Shown here in pieces: positions 34,279 to 45,589 of a stretch of DNA of 64,000 bases. The notes under the pieces were generated by a model, which ran no database searches, had not been told where the DNA came from, and worked only from the letters and a program-made list of their open reading frames with translations. Where the stretch lies: positions 13,959,771 through 14,023,770 of the forward strand of contig ML681981.1 of assembly GCA_007922195.1 (NCBI GenBank), given 5' to 3'. The translations under genes and the position numbers were made by a program. Within the stretch, counting starts at the first letter, position 1, and each line of letters opens with the position of its first letter. The DNA comes from Podocnemis expansa (Eukaryota; Chordata; Testudines; Podocnemididae).

Positions 34279-34745
34279 AACTGTCGCTGAGGACGGAAAA
34301 AGGAACTGGGAGGGTCAGGGTCACGGTCACCTTATAGCTGCAGTCACGGCATAGAGGGGGCGTTGGCTGCGTGCCTTAACCTGACAGGCTAAGGCTGAAG
34401 ACTTTTGGAGCTACCGTGCGCTGCAGCATGTAGACACCTGTAACTGAATGATGTGAGCAGCGCTCGAAGGAGAACCAGAAAAACCCAGATATCCTCCAAG
34501 AGATTTTATTAAAGAATTGCTTCAATTTGTTGAAATCACTTCACTCTGGGATACAAAAAAAGAGATGATAAAAGCAAATCAGTTTGGAGGCACCAAATTG
34601 TTGCTGAATCCAATGGGATAGAATGGTTTCCAAATGCTGAAACCGCATTACAGCTGTATTTGTCACGTATGGTCACTAAGTGTAGCAGACAATTCCCAGA
34701 GGGGTAGCAGCGTTAGTCTGTGTGTACAGCAAAAACAAGGAGAGT

Positions 34746-34940
34746 TCTGTGGCCAGAGCCATAATGTGGCGTTTTGCTGCCTGCGCTACATTCTGATCAG
34801 AACACGCCCCTTCCCATTAGTGGCGCTCAGAGCCCGCGCTGCAAAGTTGCCCCTTTAATGGTGCGGCTCCATTCAGCCGCTTTGGGCTGCCCAGGGCTAT
34901 GTGCCATCGGCCCCACCATAGTTACGGCCATGCCTGTGGC
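34746..34940. mobile_element. Short hAT-like element A (179 bp)
   Basis: The body 34754-34932 starts cagagccataatg and ends gttacggccatg, imperfect inverted ends. The flanks are TCTGTGGC (34746-34753) and CCTGTGGC (34933-34940), one mismatch. It shares its whole length with the copy at 45377-45541. Confidence 0.82.
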
Positions 34941-34943
34941 ACC

Positions 34944-35160
34944 TTATAGACCAGTGTTTCCCATCCAGTGTGCCACAGTACACAGGTTTGCCATCAGGAG
35001 TACCACAAAATTTTTTTGAAAACCTACTTAAAGAGCTCTGGATTGGCTCATTGGCTCATGAATATTCATGAGTTCATTTGGAAACTATATGGCCTCAAAT
35101 TAATTCAAGGTAGCAAGGTGTGCCACGGCAGAGAAAACATTGGGAACCACTGTTATAGAC
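34944..35160. mobile_element. Non-autonomous hAT element B (201 bp) with perfect duplication
   Basis: The body 34952-35152 starts cagtgtttcccatcc and ends ttgggaaccactg. Perfect 8-bp repeats TTATAGAC flank it at 34944-34951 and 35153-35160. It is closely related to 27849-28065. Confidence 0.92.
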
Positions 35161-35619
35161 TAACATGTGCAGCCGACAATGTTTCTTCTCTCTATAAATA
35201 AGGGTAAAAAAATGTCTTCAGGTCCACCATAACTGGAGAACATCTCAGTGTTTTGTCCCTCTTGAGCACAGAGAATGAAATCATCAGTTTTTTTTAATTC
35301 CACTGAATTTTGCTGAACTAGACTAACACAGCTTCTCCTTTAGATTTTGAATTCCGATTACATCATTCATTACTTTGTCACAGCTAAAGCTAGGAAAAAC
35401 AAATTGTTTGAGGAATTGAGTACAGTGAGAGTAGAATAAACTTGTTTATTTTACATAAATAAATAATGTGTAAATATGTATGTAAATAAATGTTAGATGA
35501 CTTCATAATTTTTTTTGCAATATGTAATTCATACTTAGTCCCTTCCCTCCCATTAGCCTTAGGCGACTCAGAACCTTAATCCCGCCATGTCTACAGGGGG
35601 ATTCATTCCCTTGTAGGTT

Positions 35620-36450
35620 CCTGCCTGGGTACAGGATGCTGGTCATGTTGCCAGTGCTGCCTTTACTACAGAGGCACATTTCAAAGTATAACCCTTCTGG
35701 CAGGGCAGGCTGGCAGAACAAGGGCCGGGATTTCCAAGTGATGTTACAGCACCAACCGGCTCGAGCCCCCACCCAGTCTTCTGGGAAATTATGCACTATT
35801 CCCTGGGCACCCCAAAAGGGTAATGCTTCCCTGCTCGCAAGCACGAGTTTGAGAGTAGTATACAGAACTTTTAATAGTAGTAAAAACAGAATGTGAAAGG
35901 TCAAATAACAGAAATCAGCACTGATCTAGAAAATCAGTACAGAACAAGGTTCCCAACAACCCACACCACATAACAGAACACACAAGCTTAGCAAAACCCA
36001 CACTGATCTGGGGAATCAAGGCTAATCAGGCTCCCAACATGATCCCACATATCACAACAGCAAATGTAAACTCACTAGCAAAATGGGCACTGATCTGGAG
36101 AATCAGTGCTAATTAGGCTCCCAACCAGCCCTAGGGTATGCAGGGAGTGTCTCTCATGCCAGCTGTCCACTGGTGCCAACCATTGGTCACTCACTCTGTC
36201 CACTAGCACCATCCATTGGCTGTGCCCGCTGTCCACCAGCTCTGCCCACCAGTCACTCACACCACCCAGCTCACCCCTGGCTCCACCCCACAGGTCATTC
36301 ACACCACCCACTCTCACCATCTGCTGTCTGCCAGCTCATCACTCCATCTGTTGCTCCTCTTTACTTATTTCAGCTTAGAGAGAGAGGGTTTCCTTTCTTT
36401 AGGGATATCAGCTCAGAGAGAGAGTTTGCCTCTCTCAGTGATTTCAGCTC
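35620..36450. repeat. Unclassified repeat with ~85-bp tandem units
   Basis: Three imperfect tandem units carry a gcactgatctgg ... aatcag ... ggctcccaac core near 35920, 36003 and 36090, so the spacing is 82 and 87 bp. A C-rich stretch with recurring ccattgg/cactc motifs and gagagagag tracts follows. The left part (35620-35880) may belong to the same element, possibly an LTR on the minus strand. This is not proven. Confidence 0.5.
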
Positions 36451-36940
36451 TTAAACCTCAAGTCCCTGCAAACAGCTACGTCTATTAAAATAACAAAAAA
36501 AAGCCCAGCCAGATCTATCATTTGTCAGTGGGGCCATGTAATGAGGCAAAATACCTCAAACATTGGTCCAAAAAAAGCTATGCAAATCCTACCCGTCTTT
36601 AACTTTTCCAGGCTGAAATAAGCAGTGGCCTCTATTACAAGTCTCTTTTCAGCTAAGGATAGCTTTTACCCTTTAACTAACCCAAACAGATTTGGAACAA
36701 TCAGACAGCAGCATATCACCAAAGATAGTATTTCATATTTCCCTTCTGTAGAATTACAGATATTAATAGATTTGTGATCAGATCAACCCCAAATACCATG
36801 ACCCATATTGCCCTGCACCCAAAGTGTATTTATGCTAATATATTCTTTGTGCTCATGCAAATACTAAACCCATGCAGATTAGTTGCCCCCTCCCACAGAA
36901 GCTGTTTGGCACAGCTTCTAAGCCTGCCTTACAAAAGAAA

Positions 36941-37318
36941 CAAACAAACAAGAAGTCCTGTGGCATTTAAAGACTAACAAATTTATTTCTTGCATGAGCA
37001 TTCGTGGAAGAAAATCCCACTTCAACAGACGCTTTGAAGATGGGGGAACTTACAGAATCGTAGAAGATAAATGCAGGGAAGTGTAAGTCATAGGAGCAGG
37101 TCACAGTGTTACACTATAGTTTGACCTGTTCCTATGATTTACACTTCCCTGCATTTATTTCCTACATTCTGTAAGTCCCCCCATCTTCAAAGTATCTGAC
37201 AAAGTAGGATTTTCTCCCACAAAAGCACATGCAAAAATAAATTTGTTAGTCTTTAAGTGCCACGGGACTCCTTGTTTGTTTGTTTTACTGAACTAGACTA
37301 ACACAGCTACTCCTTTGG
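36941..37318 (+). mobile_element. Snap-back repeat, longest palindrome (~160-bp arms)
   Basis: The left arm (about 36941-37098) and right arm (about 37125-37280) are inverted copies of each other. The left arm runs aagaagtcctgtggcat, aaagactaacaaat, ttcgtggaag, tcccacttcaac, gctttgaagatggggg, cttacagaatcgtagaa, gcagggaagtgtaagtcata. The short unpaired centre is near 37100-37122. The right side ends with the family terminus gctactcctttgga. It shows the full length of the family unit, roughly 190 bp. Confidence 0.88.
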
Positions 37319-38058
37319 ATCTTGGCAACATTTCAAAGAAGCTCTGGAGGTGTATGTCACAGAGTTCTTTGAACTCTTCAAGCCCCCTCCATGGAGGGAG
37401 ATAAACATGGCACTTAGTAACCTTGTAGCTGTGTATTTAAATACCTTCGATTCTCCAGTGGAGCATGTGGAATCTCTTTCAGAAATAAAGTTGAAACAGA
37501 AGGTGTGTAAGCTTCTTGTCTGCTGGAGCAAACAGGATTGTATCCACTAGATGGAGTAGCTATATTAGTCAACTGAATTATTTGAGGCACTATCTGAGCT
37601 TTGACACTGACAAGAAAAGGGAGAAAAGTAGTTTTTTAAAGATTCCTCATTTTCTGATACATTTGAAATATAATCTTATGTTGTTTATAAATACATATTC
37701 CATATGTGGACCTGGTGGTTGATGGTTTACATACACTATTAATGCATTTTAATCACCGTTCATGAACCTCACCCTCACACTAGAATTCAAACTCCAATGG
37801 AAAACATTAGAAAAGTTCCAAAGGCTGAACTTTTAATGAAATTTGGGGAAATTGGATGATCATGTAAGTACCTAGATTAATTGGCAACTAGTTAACTACA
37901 TATTTTCAACACAAAAGAGAGTCAGGGTTTGCATTCACTTTCAGCTTTGGGTGAAATGATTATTTTATTTGAACCAGTTAATCCCTCTCTAATTATACGG
38001 GCTTACTACATCACTCTTTTCAGTACCAGTGCTTTAGTTCTCTTACTATTTACCCTTA

Positions 38059-39231
38059 TTGGCTCCTTCCTGCGCCAAGGGTAAATCATGCCTGACCAAC
38101 CTCATCGCCTTCTATGATGAGATGACTGGATTTGTGGATGCGGGAAGAGCTGTTGATGTGATATACCTTGACTTTAGCAAGGCTTTTGATGAGGTTTCCC
38201 ACAGCATTCTCATTAGCAAATTAAGGAAGTATGGGTTAGATGCGTGGACTGTAAGGTGGATAGAAAACTGGCTAGATCAACGGTTTCAGCGTGTAGGAAT
38301 CAATGGCTCCATGTCAAGTTGGCAAGCAGTAACGAGTGGTGTGCCCCAGGGGTCGGTCCTGGGGCCAGTTCTGTTCAATGTTTTCATCAATGATCTGGAT
38401 GATGGGATAGATTGCACACTTAGTAAGTTTGCAGATGATACCAAACTGGGGGGAACGGTAGACACCCTAGAGGGCAGGGACAGGATTCAGGGAGACCTAG
38501 ACAAATTGGAGCAGTGGGCCAAGAGGAATCTCATGAGGTTCAACAAGGACAAGTGTAAAATCCTGCACTTGGGACGAAAAAACCCCATGTACTGCTACAG
38601 GCTGGGGAGTGATCAGCTAAATAGCAGCACTGGAGAAAAGGACCTGGGAGTCATGGTGGATGGGAAGCTGGATATGAGTCAGCAGTGTGCGCTTGCTGCC
38701 AGAAAGGCCAATGGCATACTGGGCTGCATCAGAAGAAGTGTCGCCAGCAGATCGAGGGATGTGATCATTCCCCTCTATTCTGCACTAGTGAGGCCACATC
38801 TGGAATACTGTGTCCAGTTTTGGGCTCCCCACTACAAAAAGGACATGGACAAATTAGAGAGAGTCCAGCGGAGGGCAACAAAAATGATCAAAGGGCTGGA
38901 GCACAAGCCCTATGAAGAAAGACTGAAGGAACTAGGCTTATTTAGCCTGCAGAAGAGAAGACTGAGGGGGGATTTGATAGCAACCTTCAACTACTTGAAG
39001 GGTTGCTCCAAGGAGGAGGGAGCTCGACTGTTCTCGGTAGTAACAGAGGGCAGAACGAGAAGCAATGGCTTCAAGTTACAGCTGGGGCGGTCCAGGCTGG
39101 ATATTAGGAAAAACTTCCTTACTAGGCGAGTGGTGAAGCATTGGAATAAGTTGCCCAGGGAGGTGGTGGAATCTCCATCTCTGGAGGTGTTCAAGGCCCA
39201 GCTGGACAAAACCCTGACTGGGATGATCTAA
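38059..39231 (+). CDS. CR1 ORF2 partial reverse transcriptase (390 codons open)
   Basis: This is the C-terminal part of a CR1 non-LTR reverse transcriptase. The apparent Met start is just where the open frame begins in flanking sequence and is not a genuine start. Visible motifs are [16 protein letters not shown] (33-48, first catalytic Asp region), [20 protein letters not shown] (93-112) and FADDTKLGG (124-132, the active-site Asp pair intact). The thumb and C-terminal region include [20 protein letters not shown] and end [18 protein letters not shown] and KTLTGMI. The endonuclease and N-terminal RT motifs are missing, so it cannot mobilise itself, and there is no sign that it is expressed. 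Confidence 0.9.
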   Translation: MAPSCAKGKSCLTNLIAFYDEMTGFVDAGRAVDVIYLDFSKAFDEVSHSILISKLRKYGLDAWTVRWIENWLDQRFQRVGINGSMSSWQAVTSGVPQGSVLGPVLFNVFINDLDDGIDCTLSKFADDTKLGGTVDTLEGRDRIQGDLDKLEQWAKRNLMRFNKDKCKILHLGRKNPMYCYRLGSDQLNSSTGEKDLGVMVDGKLDMSQQCALAARKANGILGCIRRSVASRSRDVIIPLYSALVRPHLEYCVQFWAPHYKKDMDKLERVQRRATKMIKGLEHKPYEERLKELGLFSLQKRRLRGDLIATFNYLKGCSKEEGARLFSVVTEGRTRSNGFKLQLGRSRLDIRKNFLTRRVVKHWNKLPREVVESPSLEVFKAQLDKTLTGMI

Positions 39232-39316
39232 TGGGAGTGGTCCTGCTTTTTTTGGCAGGGGGTTGGACTGGATGACCTCGTGGGGTCCCTTCCAACCCTA
39301 TGATTCTATGATTCTA
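38076..39316 (+). mobile_element. 5'-truncated CR1 LINE, 3' 1.24 kb
   Basis: The CR1 sequence begins abruptly near 38076, just after an unrelated tgcgccaagg junction, and runs to the CR1-type tail ccctatgattctatgattct near 39315. Truncation at the 5' end is normal for target-primed LINE insertion. The open frame of 390 codons suggests a comparatively recent insertion. No long target duplication is seen, as usual for CR1. Confidence 0.93.
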
Positions 39317-40344
39317 GATGTACCTGAGGTAACGATCACTCAAGTCATTTAGCACAACCTATCACTATTATAACAATGAACTAAACATAGATTATTAAGA
39401 ACAATGGGAGAATTTCCATTCTTACTTCTGGTTTAATCACAGATTGCTACCTTAGAGTGACTCAGCATTGTTTCTTCTTCTCAAGGTCGTTGGGGCTGCT
39501 ATGGTGCAAATATGCATCATTCGGGAATGGCAAACATCAATAATTGAGACTGTTTTACTTCCTTTATGAGAAAATACCAGAGCCTAAGGTTGGCTGTAGA
39601 GAAGTCTTTACTTCCTGCTATCCCAGGCTTACGTCTGGACTTAAGATGGATGGAAGAAAGCCCTTTGGTCAAGAGTCAGGTATGAATCCAGCATGAATCA
39701 AAAATTGCAGTTTCTTAACTGCTAGGGGGAATGCTGCTTTCGGTCAAGGAGAAAAGTGATGGTGATCTCCAGTGCTTGAAGAATTTCTGCTTTCAGCTAG
39801 CATCTTTTAAGTCTTGATTCAGGGTGTCCAGGTACCAATCTCCTTTACACCTGAGAATAAATAGCACAGTTTGCAATGGATGAAAAAGAAAGGGAGTTTT
39901 GTGTCATTGGCAATATTTATTGTGTTTCAGCCTGTGTCAATTTCTGATCCTGTAATAGTAATATATAGATGTTAAATAGGAGCAGCAATGACAGAAAGAA
40001 TCAATGCATCACAGCTTTTGGGGAGGGAAGCAGCTGATTATCATGACCCTAAAAGGAATAAACCTAGCCAGCTTAGTGACATTTTGTTGACTCCTGATGA
40101 GTCAGCATCACTCTGTCAATTCTGAAGGTGGATGATGGATGGGGAAGTACCAATGCTAAAGTTTGCTCTGTCTCTTGTGTACAATGTCTGTCCATCAGTA
40201 AACAGCCCAGGCTGTTGCTGTGCCAATTGGATACAGTGCTGAATGATATTTTCAGGAATTTCCTTTGGTATAGCTGAAGATGTTTTTTTCTTCCTAAGTC
40301 TAGAACTGAATTTAGTTTTTCTTTTGCATCTGCCTAGATTTCAA

Positions 40345-40475
40345 GAATTGTTTATTTATTATAGATTATTCATATTGTAGAAATACTCAGAGACCTATCA
40401 GGATCTAGGTCCTATTGTACTAGGTGCTGTACAACACACAGGAGGAGACAGTCCTTGTTCTCGGATATTTACGTA
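40345..40475 (+). repeat. Common amniote interspersed repeat fragment
   Basis: Same family as the fragment near 21140. It shows a tttatttattatag lead followed by gatctaggtcctattgtact, aggtgctgtacaacacacag and agacagtccttgt. Class uncertain. Confidence 0.5.
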
Positions 40476-41277
40476 CAATATAAAGCCCTGATCAGGTAAA
40501 CTGATCTACACTTGGTACCCCACTGACTTTGATGGGGCTCTGGACTCTGGAGCAATGTGCAGGGTCAGGGTCACAGTATAGCTCGGATCTTCAGAGGTTT
40601 TTAGGTGCTTAACTTCTATGGATTTTAATGGAGTTAGGCCCATCCTGGGCCCATGATCCTGTATCTGGCTCGACGTGGGGAGACCTATGCCCCTGGATGA
40701 AGCCTCATTTTGAAAGTGGCTTGTCCTACAAGTGCTCCTCTTCAGGGAGACCCCAGGCTTTAGTTAAAATGCCTGTGTTCTGGTAGTGTTACCCAAAACC
40801 CACCAATGTATCCTGCTTGCACCCTTACAGGCCGTAAGCTGATCTCCCCACTCACCTTCCCCACCCCTCCAGGGGAAGCTATATTTATCCTCACCTAAAT
40901 TACTTTTTTGTGTTCTCAACAGTGAGAATAATTTGGTCCAAGTGGTGAACTCATCTGGGAAACTCCCTGTAGCTTCTGAGGATGCTCACATCCAGTCACG
41001 TACCCTGAACTGGGGTGTGTTTTCATTAGTCAGCTTCAGGCAGTTAGTGTGAGGTTCCTTTGCCATAGATCTGAGTTTTAGCTTTCCAATGGAGCATTTC
41101 TTATTAAGTACTCCTGGCTAAATGATTCACTAACATGCTTTTAATCAGAGCAGGGCTCTTGGCTTGTTTTTGTCATGCACACTGAGTCTCTAGTTGTGAT
41201 AGAACTTTTCTCCATGACACATAGCACTTTTGCCATAAGTTTCACCTAATTGTCTTATTTTCTGATGAGATATTTCC

Positions 41278-41830
41278 TATCATAGTTTCTGGGTAACTGC
41301 ACCTGTGCTCTCTGTGGTTTATTCCAGGAGTTCCCTTTCATGTCTCAGGTCTCCAGCTGTCATATGTCTGGGCAGGAATCCTTCTTCCACACCTTTCTGC
41401 CAGATGGTTTTCAGGCCACATTACTCCCAACACTGTGATATCCCCGACAAACCAATAGCTCTAAAGGCCAACACTTTTGCTTAGTCATTGGAGAGAGAAC
41501 AATGACCCGTATATCGTCAGGTATTATGAGTTACCACACAGCTCTTTCCAAGCAAGCACATTTATTCTTGAGGTAGAAGCATTACAGAGAAACCATCTGA
41601 CAACAATAACCAGATTTAAATGTACATTATACATACCAGAAGTCACCTGTCAATCTCATGGGGCCCTAGTAGGCCAAAGTCTTTCCAACCCTTCTACATG
41701 GGTTAGGGCACCTCTTGGACAGAAAGACCTATCTTTTTGCTGGATCAGAAGGATGATCCTGTGACAATGCCAGCTCATCCTTTTATACTTACAGTCTTTT
41801 CTTTGTCTCAGTCTTCAGAAAACCAGGCCT
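41278..41830. other. Possible repeat start shared with 54361
   Basis: A tatcatagtttctgggtaac motif at about 41278 recurs as tatcatagttttcgggtaac at about 54361, followed in both by ctgcacct/ctacacct. This suggests a repeat family, perhaps an LTR, but its right end and structure could not be defined. Confidence 0.35.
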
Positions 41831-41843
41831 GAAGAAGTACGTA

Positions 41844-41943
41844 CGAACTCCAGATGATGGTACACACACACACACACGAACTCCAGATGATGGCGCGCAG
41901 GTGCGCGTGCGCGTGTGCGCGCGCGCACTCTCTCTCTCTCTCT
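41844..41943. repeat. Compound (AC)n, (GC/GT)n, (CT)n microsatellite with a 17-bp direct repeat
   Basis: CGAACTCCAGATGATGG occurs twice (41844-41860 and 41877-41893), separated by an AC run. An alternating purine-pyrimidine GC/GT tract (about 41894-41926) and a CT run (about 41928-41943) follow. Confidence 0.93.
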
Positions 41944-44904
41944 GTTTTTAGTTCCTAGAGGACTTGTGGTTACCCTCTCCCATGGAGAAAAACACAGTGC
42001 TACACCAACCATTTATAAATTAAATGAAATAGTCCCCACAGATACAGCATGGGGTTGCAGTATCTGTCACAGCTGTGCTTCCTGCTGCAGTCAGTATTTG
42101 TTGGCATCAAAAAAAATGAAAAATTAATTTCACACATCTGTTTAAAGTGTTCATATGCTAACATTTATTTTGACAAGAAGACAAAAAAACTCCAAAGAAG
42201 TGAATGTTTACCATCCTGTTTAGTTTCCACAAAATGATGATTTATTTTCACAAAGCCAAGAAAAAGCAGTAAAGTAAATTGCAGTTCCAACATCCCTGCT
42301 ACGAGTCAAATAGAAGAGTTGTTTGCTACATATTACAAGCTGAAAATAGACCTCAAGATTCAAATAATATTTTGTCTCAAAATCTTACTCAGATGATGGT
42401 AAAATAGAGTACACATGTTGACAAAATATACTCCACCGGCTGGAGGAACATTTATCAACATCTTATTTATTATTTCCAGCATGTTAATGCTTAGAGCATC
42501 AGTAACTTACCAGAGTTTTATGGGAACCAATGGAAGGAGTTCCAGTTTTCAAAGAAGAAAGAATTGAAAAGAAAGAGAGAAAAGAGATAAATAAAATGAT
42601 ATGGAAATGGACCAGATATGGAAGGAAAGAAAAAAGGAGCAAAGAAATAGAAAAGAAAAAAAAATCCCAAGAAAACTTTTCGTTAATCTTTTGTCTTTAT
42701 TTATTGGGTACAGCCCTGCCATATGTCTTGTGTATAAGACTGGAGAAAAGTGAGGATTAGGGCTATTTTGTGCATTTTTGTTAATATGATTATCTTGTTG
42801 TCCCAAATGGTTACCCAGTATTCAAGGTCTTATTGGGTTGTTTCCATTAGGAGAAATTGATTCTATGCATCAGGTATTTCTCTTTCACCAAACTGTTTAT
42901 TTACAAAGAACAGCAGGCAATTTCCCTGCTCACAAGTTTCAAACCTATCTTTTTAAGCAAGCCTGTGCCATAAAGAATTCTGTTCTCTCTCAGGACCACT
43001 CTCACCTTGTCTAACTTTCTGACTCTCAGACATGGGCATGACCTACACTTGCCACCGTTTTCAGCAGCAGTCAAAGAAAGGTATGCAAGTTACTTAAACT
43101 AATTCGCGCATTTCCCTTCAACTTCCTAACGTTCATGTACCTCGGCGGTTGTGTTGCACTACATTGAAGGGAAATGCCTGCCCTTCAACTCAGCACTACT
43201 CCACTGAGCACTGCTTGACTGAGAAAGTGGATTTCAGTGATTGACTTCTGGATTAACTCTGTGGGTCGCACTCTTCACAGATCTCTCAGTAGAACTGGGA
43301 AGTTCAAACTGACAGCAGCCATTTTGCCATCATCAGTAGATATACCCATAGTCTCTTGCAGCTGCAATTAGGCATTCACCCATTCTCTGCATTGCAATTA
43401 TTTCCAGGGAAATGCCTCAGCACAAGTTCACTTTTCTCAGGGATTTCCATGTGACAAAGTGCCTTGGATTGTAGCATCCTGTTGTTTCTAGTGATCTCTC
43501 TATAAGGGGACTTAATTGCTCCTTTCATTTAGCCTGAGCACACCCCTTGACTTTAATGATGTATGTGATTGCCTATTGCGTAGACCCTCTTGACAGCCAG
43601 TAACACCTTCTAGCATAACATTATAAATACTGCTGTCTCCTTTGTATTCTTTTGTGGTCAAGTAATGCAGATGAAGACAACAGCCTTGATTCTGTTTGGA
43701 TGCAGTGGAGCACAGGGGGCCACAGGGAGCCTGGGCTGTTTGTCTGATTCAGAACTTGAAGCGCTCAGCCCTGGCACAAAAGAGGGCAGCAAGATACACT
43801 GTTGGTGTAAGATCCTCAGGGGTCTTACCCCCGTGGAGAATCTAGCATGGTATGGCAGAATTGTATCCACTATGCCTCTTTCATCTATTGCCTACCTCTG
43901 ACACCCCCTTCCATATCCCTTATACTGGGATGGGGAGGAAACATCTGGTGCAGAGGCAATGGAATCTCCTCTATAAACTTTCCACTGGCAGAGGTTTTCT
44001 CGTTCCTCCAAGTTTGATTGTCTATAACTTAGTTAATTCCTTCAGTTCTCTGCATCATAAGCTTCTAGTTGAGTCAGGCGTGGCACTACTCAGCAGACAA
44101 AAGGATATTTGCGTCCCTGTAATCATTAAGGGACCCCAGAATTCTTGTCAGAATGGCCAAAATGCAAGCACAGTTATCCAATGTTAAGCAGTGAAACATC
44201 ATGCCACTTGGAAAGGTTTTCTCCTTCATATGTTCTAAATCACAGCAAAATACTGAAACTCTAGCCAGCTTTACTTTTTTAATCTTTTAAAATTCAAGAT
44301 TTATCAGGGGGTCTAATTAGTCTCTGGACTTCTGGAAGGTTAGTTGGTTTTTAAATACTGACATCCAGGGACTCAACACTCACACTTGCTTCTCCCAATA
44401 ATGAGATGCTGAGGTCAGTCTAAACAGTGAAAACTTTCCTTTTACTGTATCTTTAACTACTAAGATATTGCTGACTAAGATCCTAATGATTCTCTGGGTG
44501 CAGTTCAATCCTGTACTGAGCACCTTTGCAGTTGGGGGTGCACAGGATACTTGCTTCTGGCTTGCATTTGGATGGATCCATCATGAGACTGGGCCCATCT
44601 GCAGCTCACATGTCATTCAGAGAGAAGGACAAATGATGCAACAGCAGTTTTCAAACAGCATTCTGCAGGCTAAGATTTTCAAAGGGGTCCACACCTCCAT
44701 TCCAAATGTTTAGGGATCTGTAAGTGCACTACAATATCCCTAGCTAGTTAGTGAAGATGAATGGTGAAGGAAGTAATTCAGTTGCTGGCCAAATGAATCA
44801 GCCACCAGTTCAATTCTGCAAGCAACACTGAGGAAAGCAAGGCTAGCAACAGAAATGCTGTTCCACAGTTTGAATCTAAACTGCTTGGATTTGCTGAAAT
44901 AGTC

Positions 44905-45066
44905 TGACCTGATCCTATGACTTCCCTACATTTATTTTCCTCCTATTCCGTAAGTTCGCCATGTTCAAGCATCCAAGGAAGTGCGGTTTTCTCCCACCAA
45001 AGCTCATGCAATAAATACATTTTTTAGTCTTTAACAGTGCCACAGAACTCCTTGTTTGTTTCGTGA
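44905..45066 (-). mobile_element. Snap-back repeat family, single arm
   Basis: Carries the interior-to-terminal order seen in the right arm at 37125-37280: ctgacctgatcctatgactt, cttccctacatttatt, ccgtaagttcgcc, ggttttctcccacc, gctcatgca, tagtctttaacagtgccaca, ctccttgtttgttt. The second arm is absent. Confidence 0.78.
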
Positions 45067-45368
45067 CAGAAAGTGCACCTATGAGGCAGGCCCAGAAAAA
45101 ATCAGTTCTGAAGCTGCTGCAAGAAAAGTTGCTCATGGGCTCTTAGCTTTGTGCTTCAGCCCACAGAAATAGATCTCAGACCTGACTCCAGAATAACTGC
45201 CCTTTAGTTCTGTCCAACATGTCTGTCTCATTTTCCTCCAAATCTGTGAGCTCCTTCTAACTGTCTCCCCCGTGGGCAGCAAAGCCTGGCTTGCTGCATC
45301 CACGAGGCTCTGGGATTTCAGAGATTGCTCAGGTCTCAGCCCCAGTCTGCTACAGCAGCGCCTCCTTC

Positions 45369-45549
45369 TCTAGGGACAGAGCTGTAACGCCTGTTTTTGC
45401 TGCCTGGGGCATGTGCCCCTAGCCATTAGTGGCTCTTGGAGCTGGCACCATGAAAGCTGCCCTTTAATAGAGCCGCTCTACTGAGCCGTGACATGGTGCC
45501 AGGGGCTTTGCCCTGTTGGCCCCGCTGTAGGTACGGCTGTGTCTAGGGA
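45369..45549. mobile_element. Short hAT-like element A (165 bp), perfect duplication
   Basis: The body 45377-45541 starts cagagctgtaacgcc and ends gtaggtacggctgtg, an imperfect inverted pair. Perfect 8-bp repeats TCTAGGGA flank it at 45369-45376 and 45542-45549. It is the sibling of 34754-34932. Confidence 0.9.
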
Positions 45550-45589
45550 TTTCCCTAACACCCTCCTGCACCTCTCCTACGCCCCCCCT

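Larger units (their letters stand above)
29983..34476 (-). mobile_element. DIRS-type tyrosine-recombinase retrotransposon, internally deleted
   Basis: Read on the minus strand the order is left inverted terminal repeat (about 34476-34290), gag, the last part of reverse transcriptase, RNase H, tyrosine recombinase, an internal complementary region (30181-30282) and the right inverted terminal repeat (about 30170-29983). The two terminal repeats are inverted copies (compare gctgctcacgtacattcggt at 30020 with the complement of 34440-34465). The complementary region is made of one part matching the right terminus and one part matching the left terminus. This is the diagnostic DIRS layout, thought to serve circular replication intermediates. 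No target duplication is expected for DIRS. All coding parts carry stops or shifts, and most of RT is deleted. Confidence 0.9.
34697..35174 (+). mobile_element. Snap-back repeat copy interrupted by two hAT elements
   Basis: The host element reads ggggtagcagcgttagtctg ... caaaaacaagga ... ttctgtggc (34697-34753), then ctgtggcaccttatagac (34934-34951), then ttatagactaacatg (from 35153). Joined across the two insertions this is the usual family order of GTAG leader, CTGTGGCACC and TATAGACTAAC. Each interruption has its own 8-bp duplication. Confidence 0.82.
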
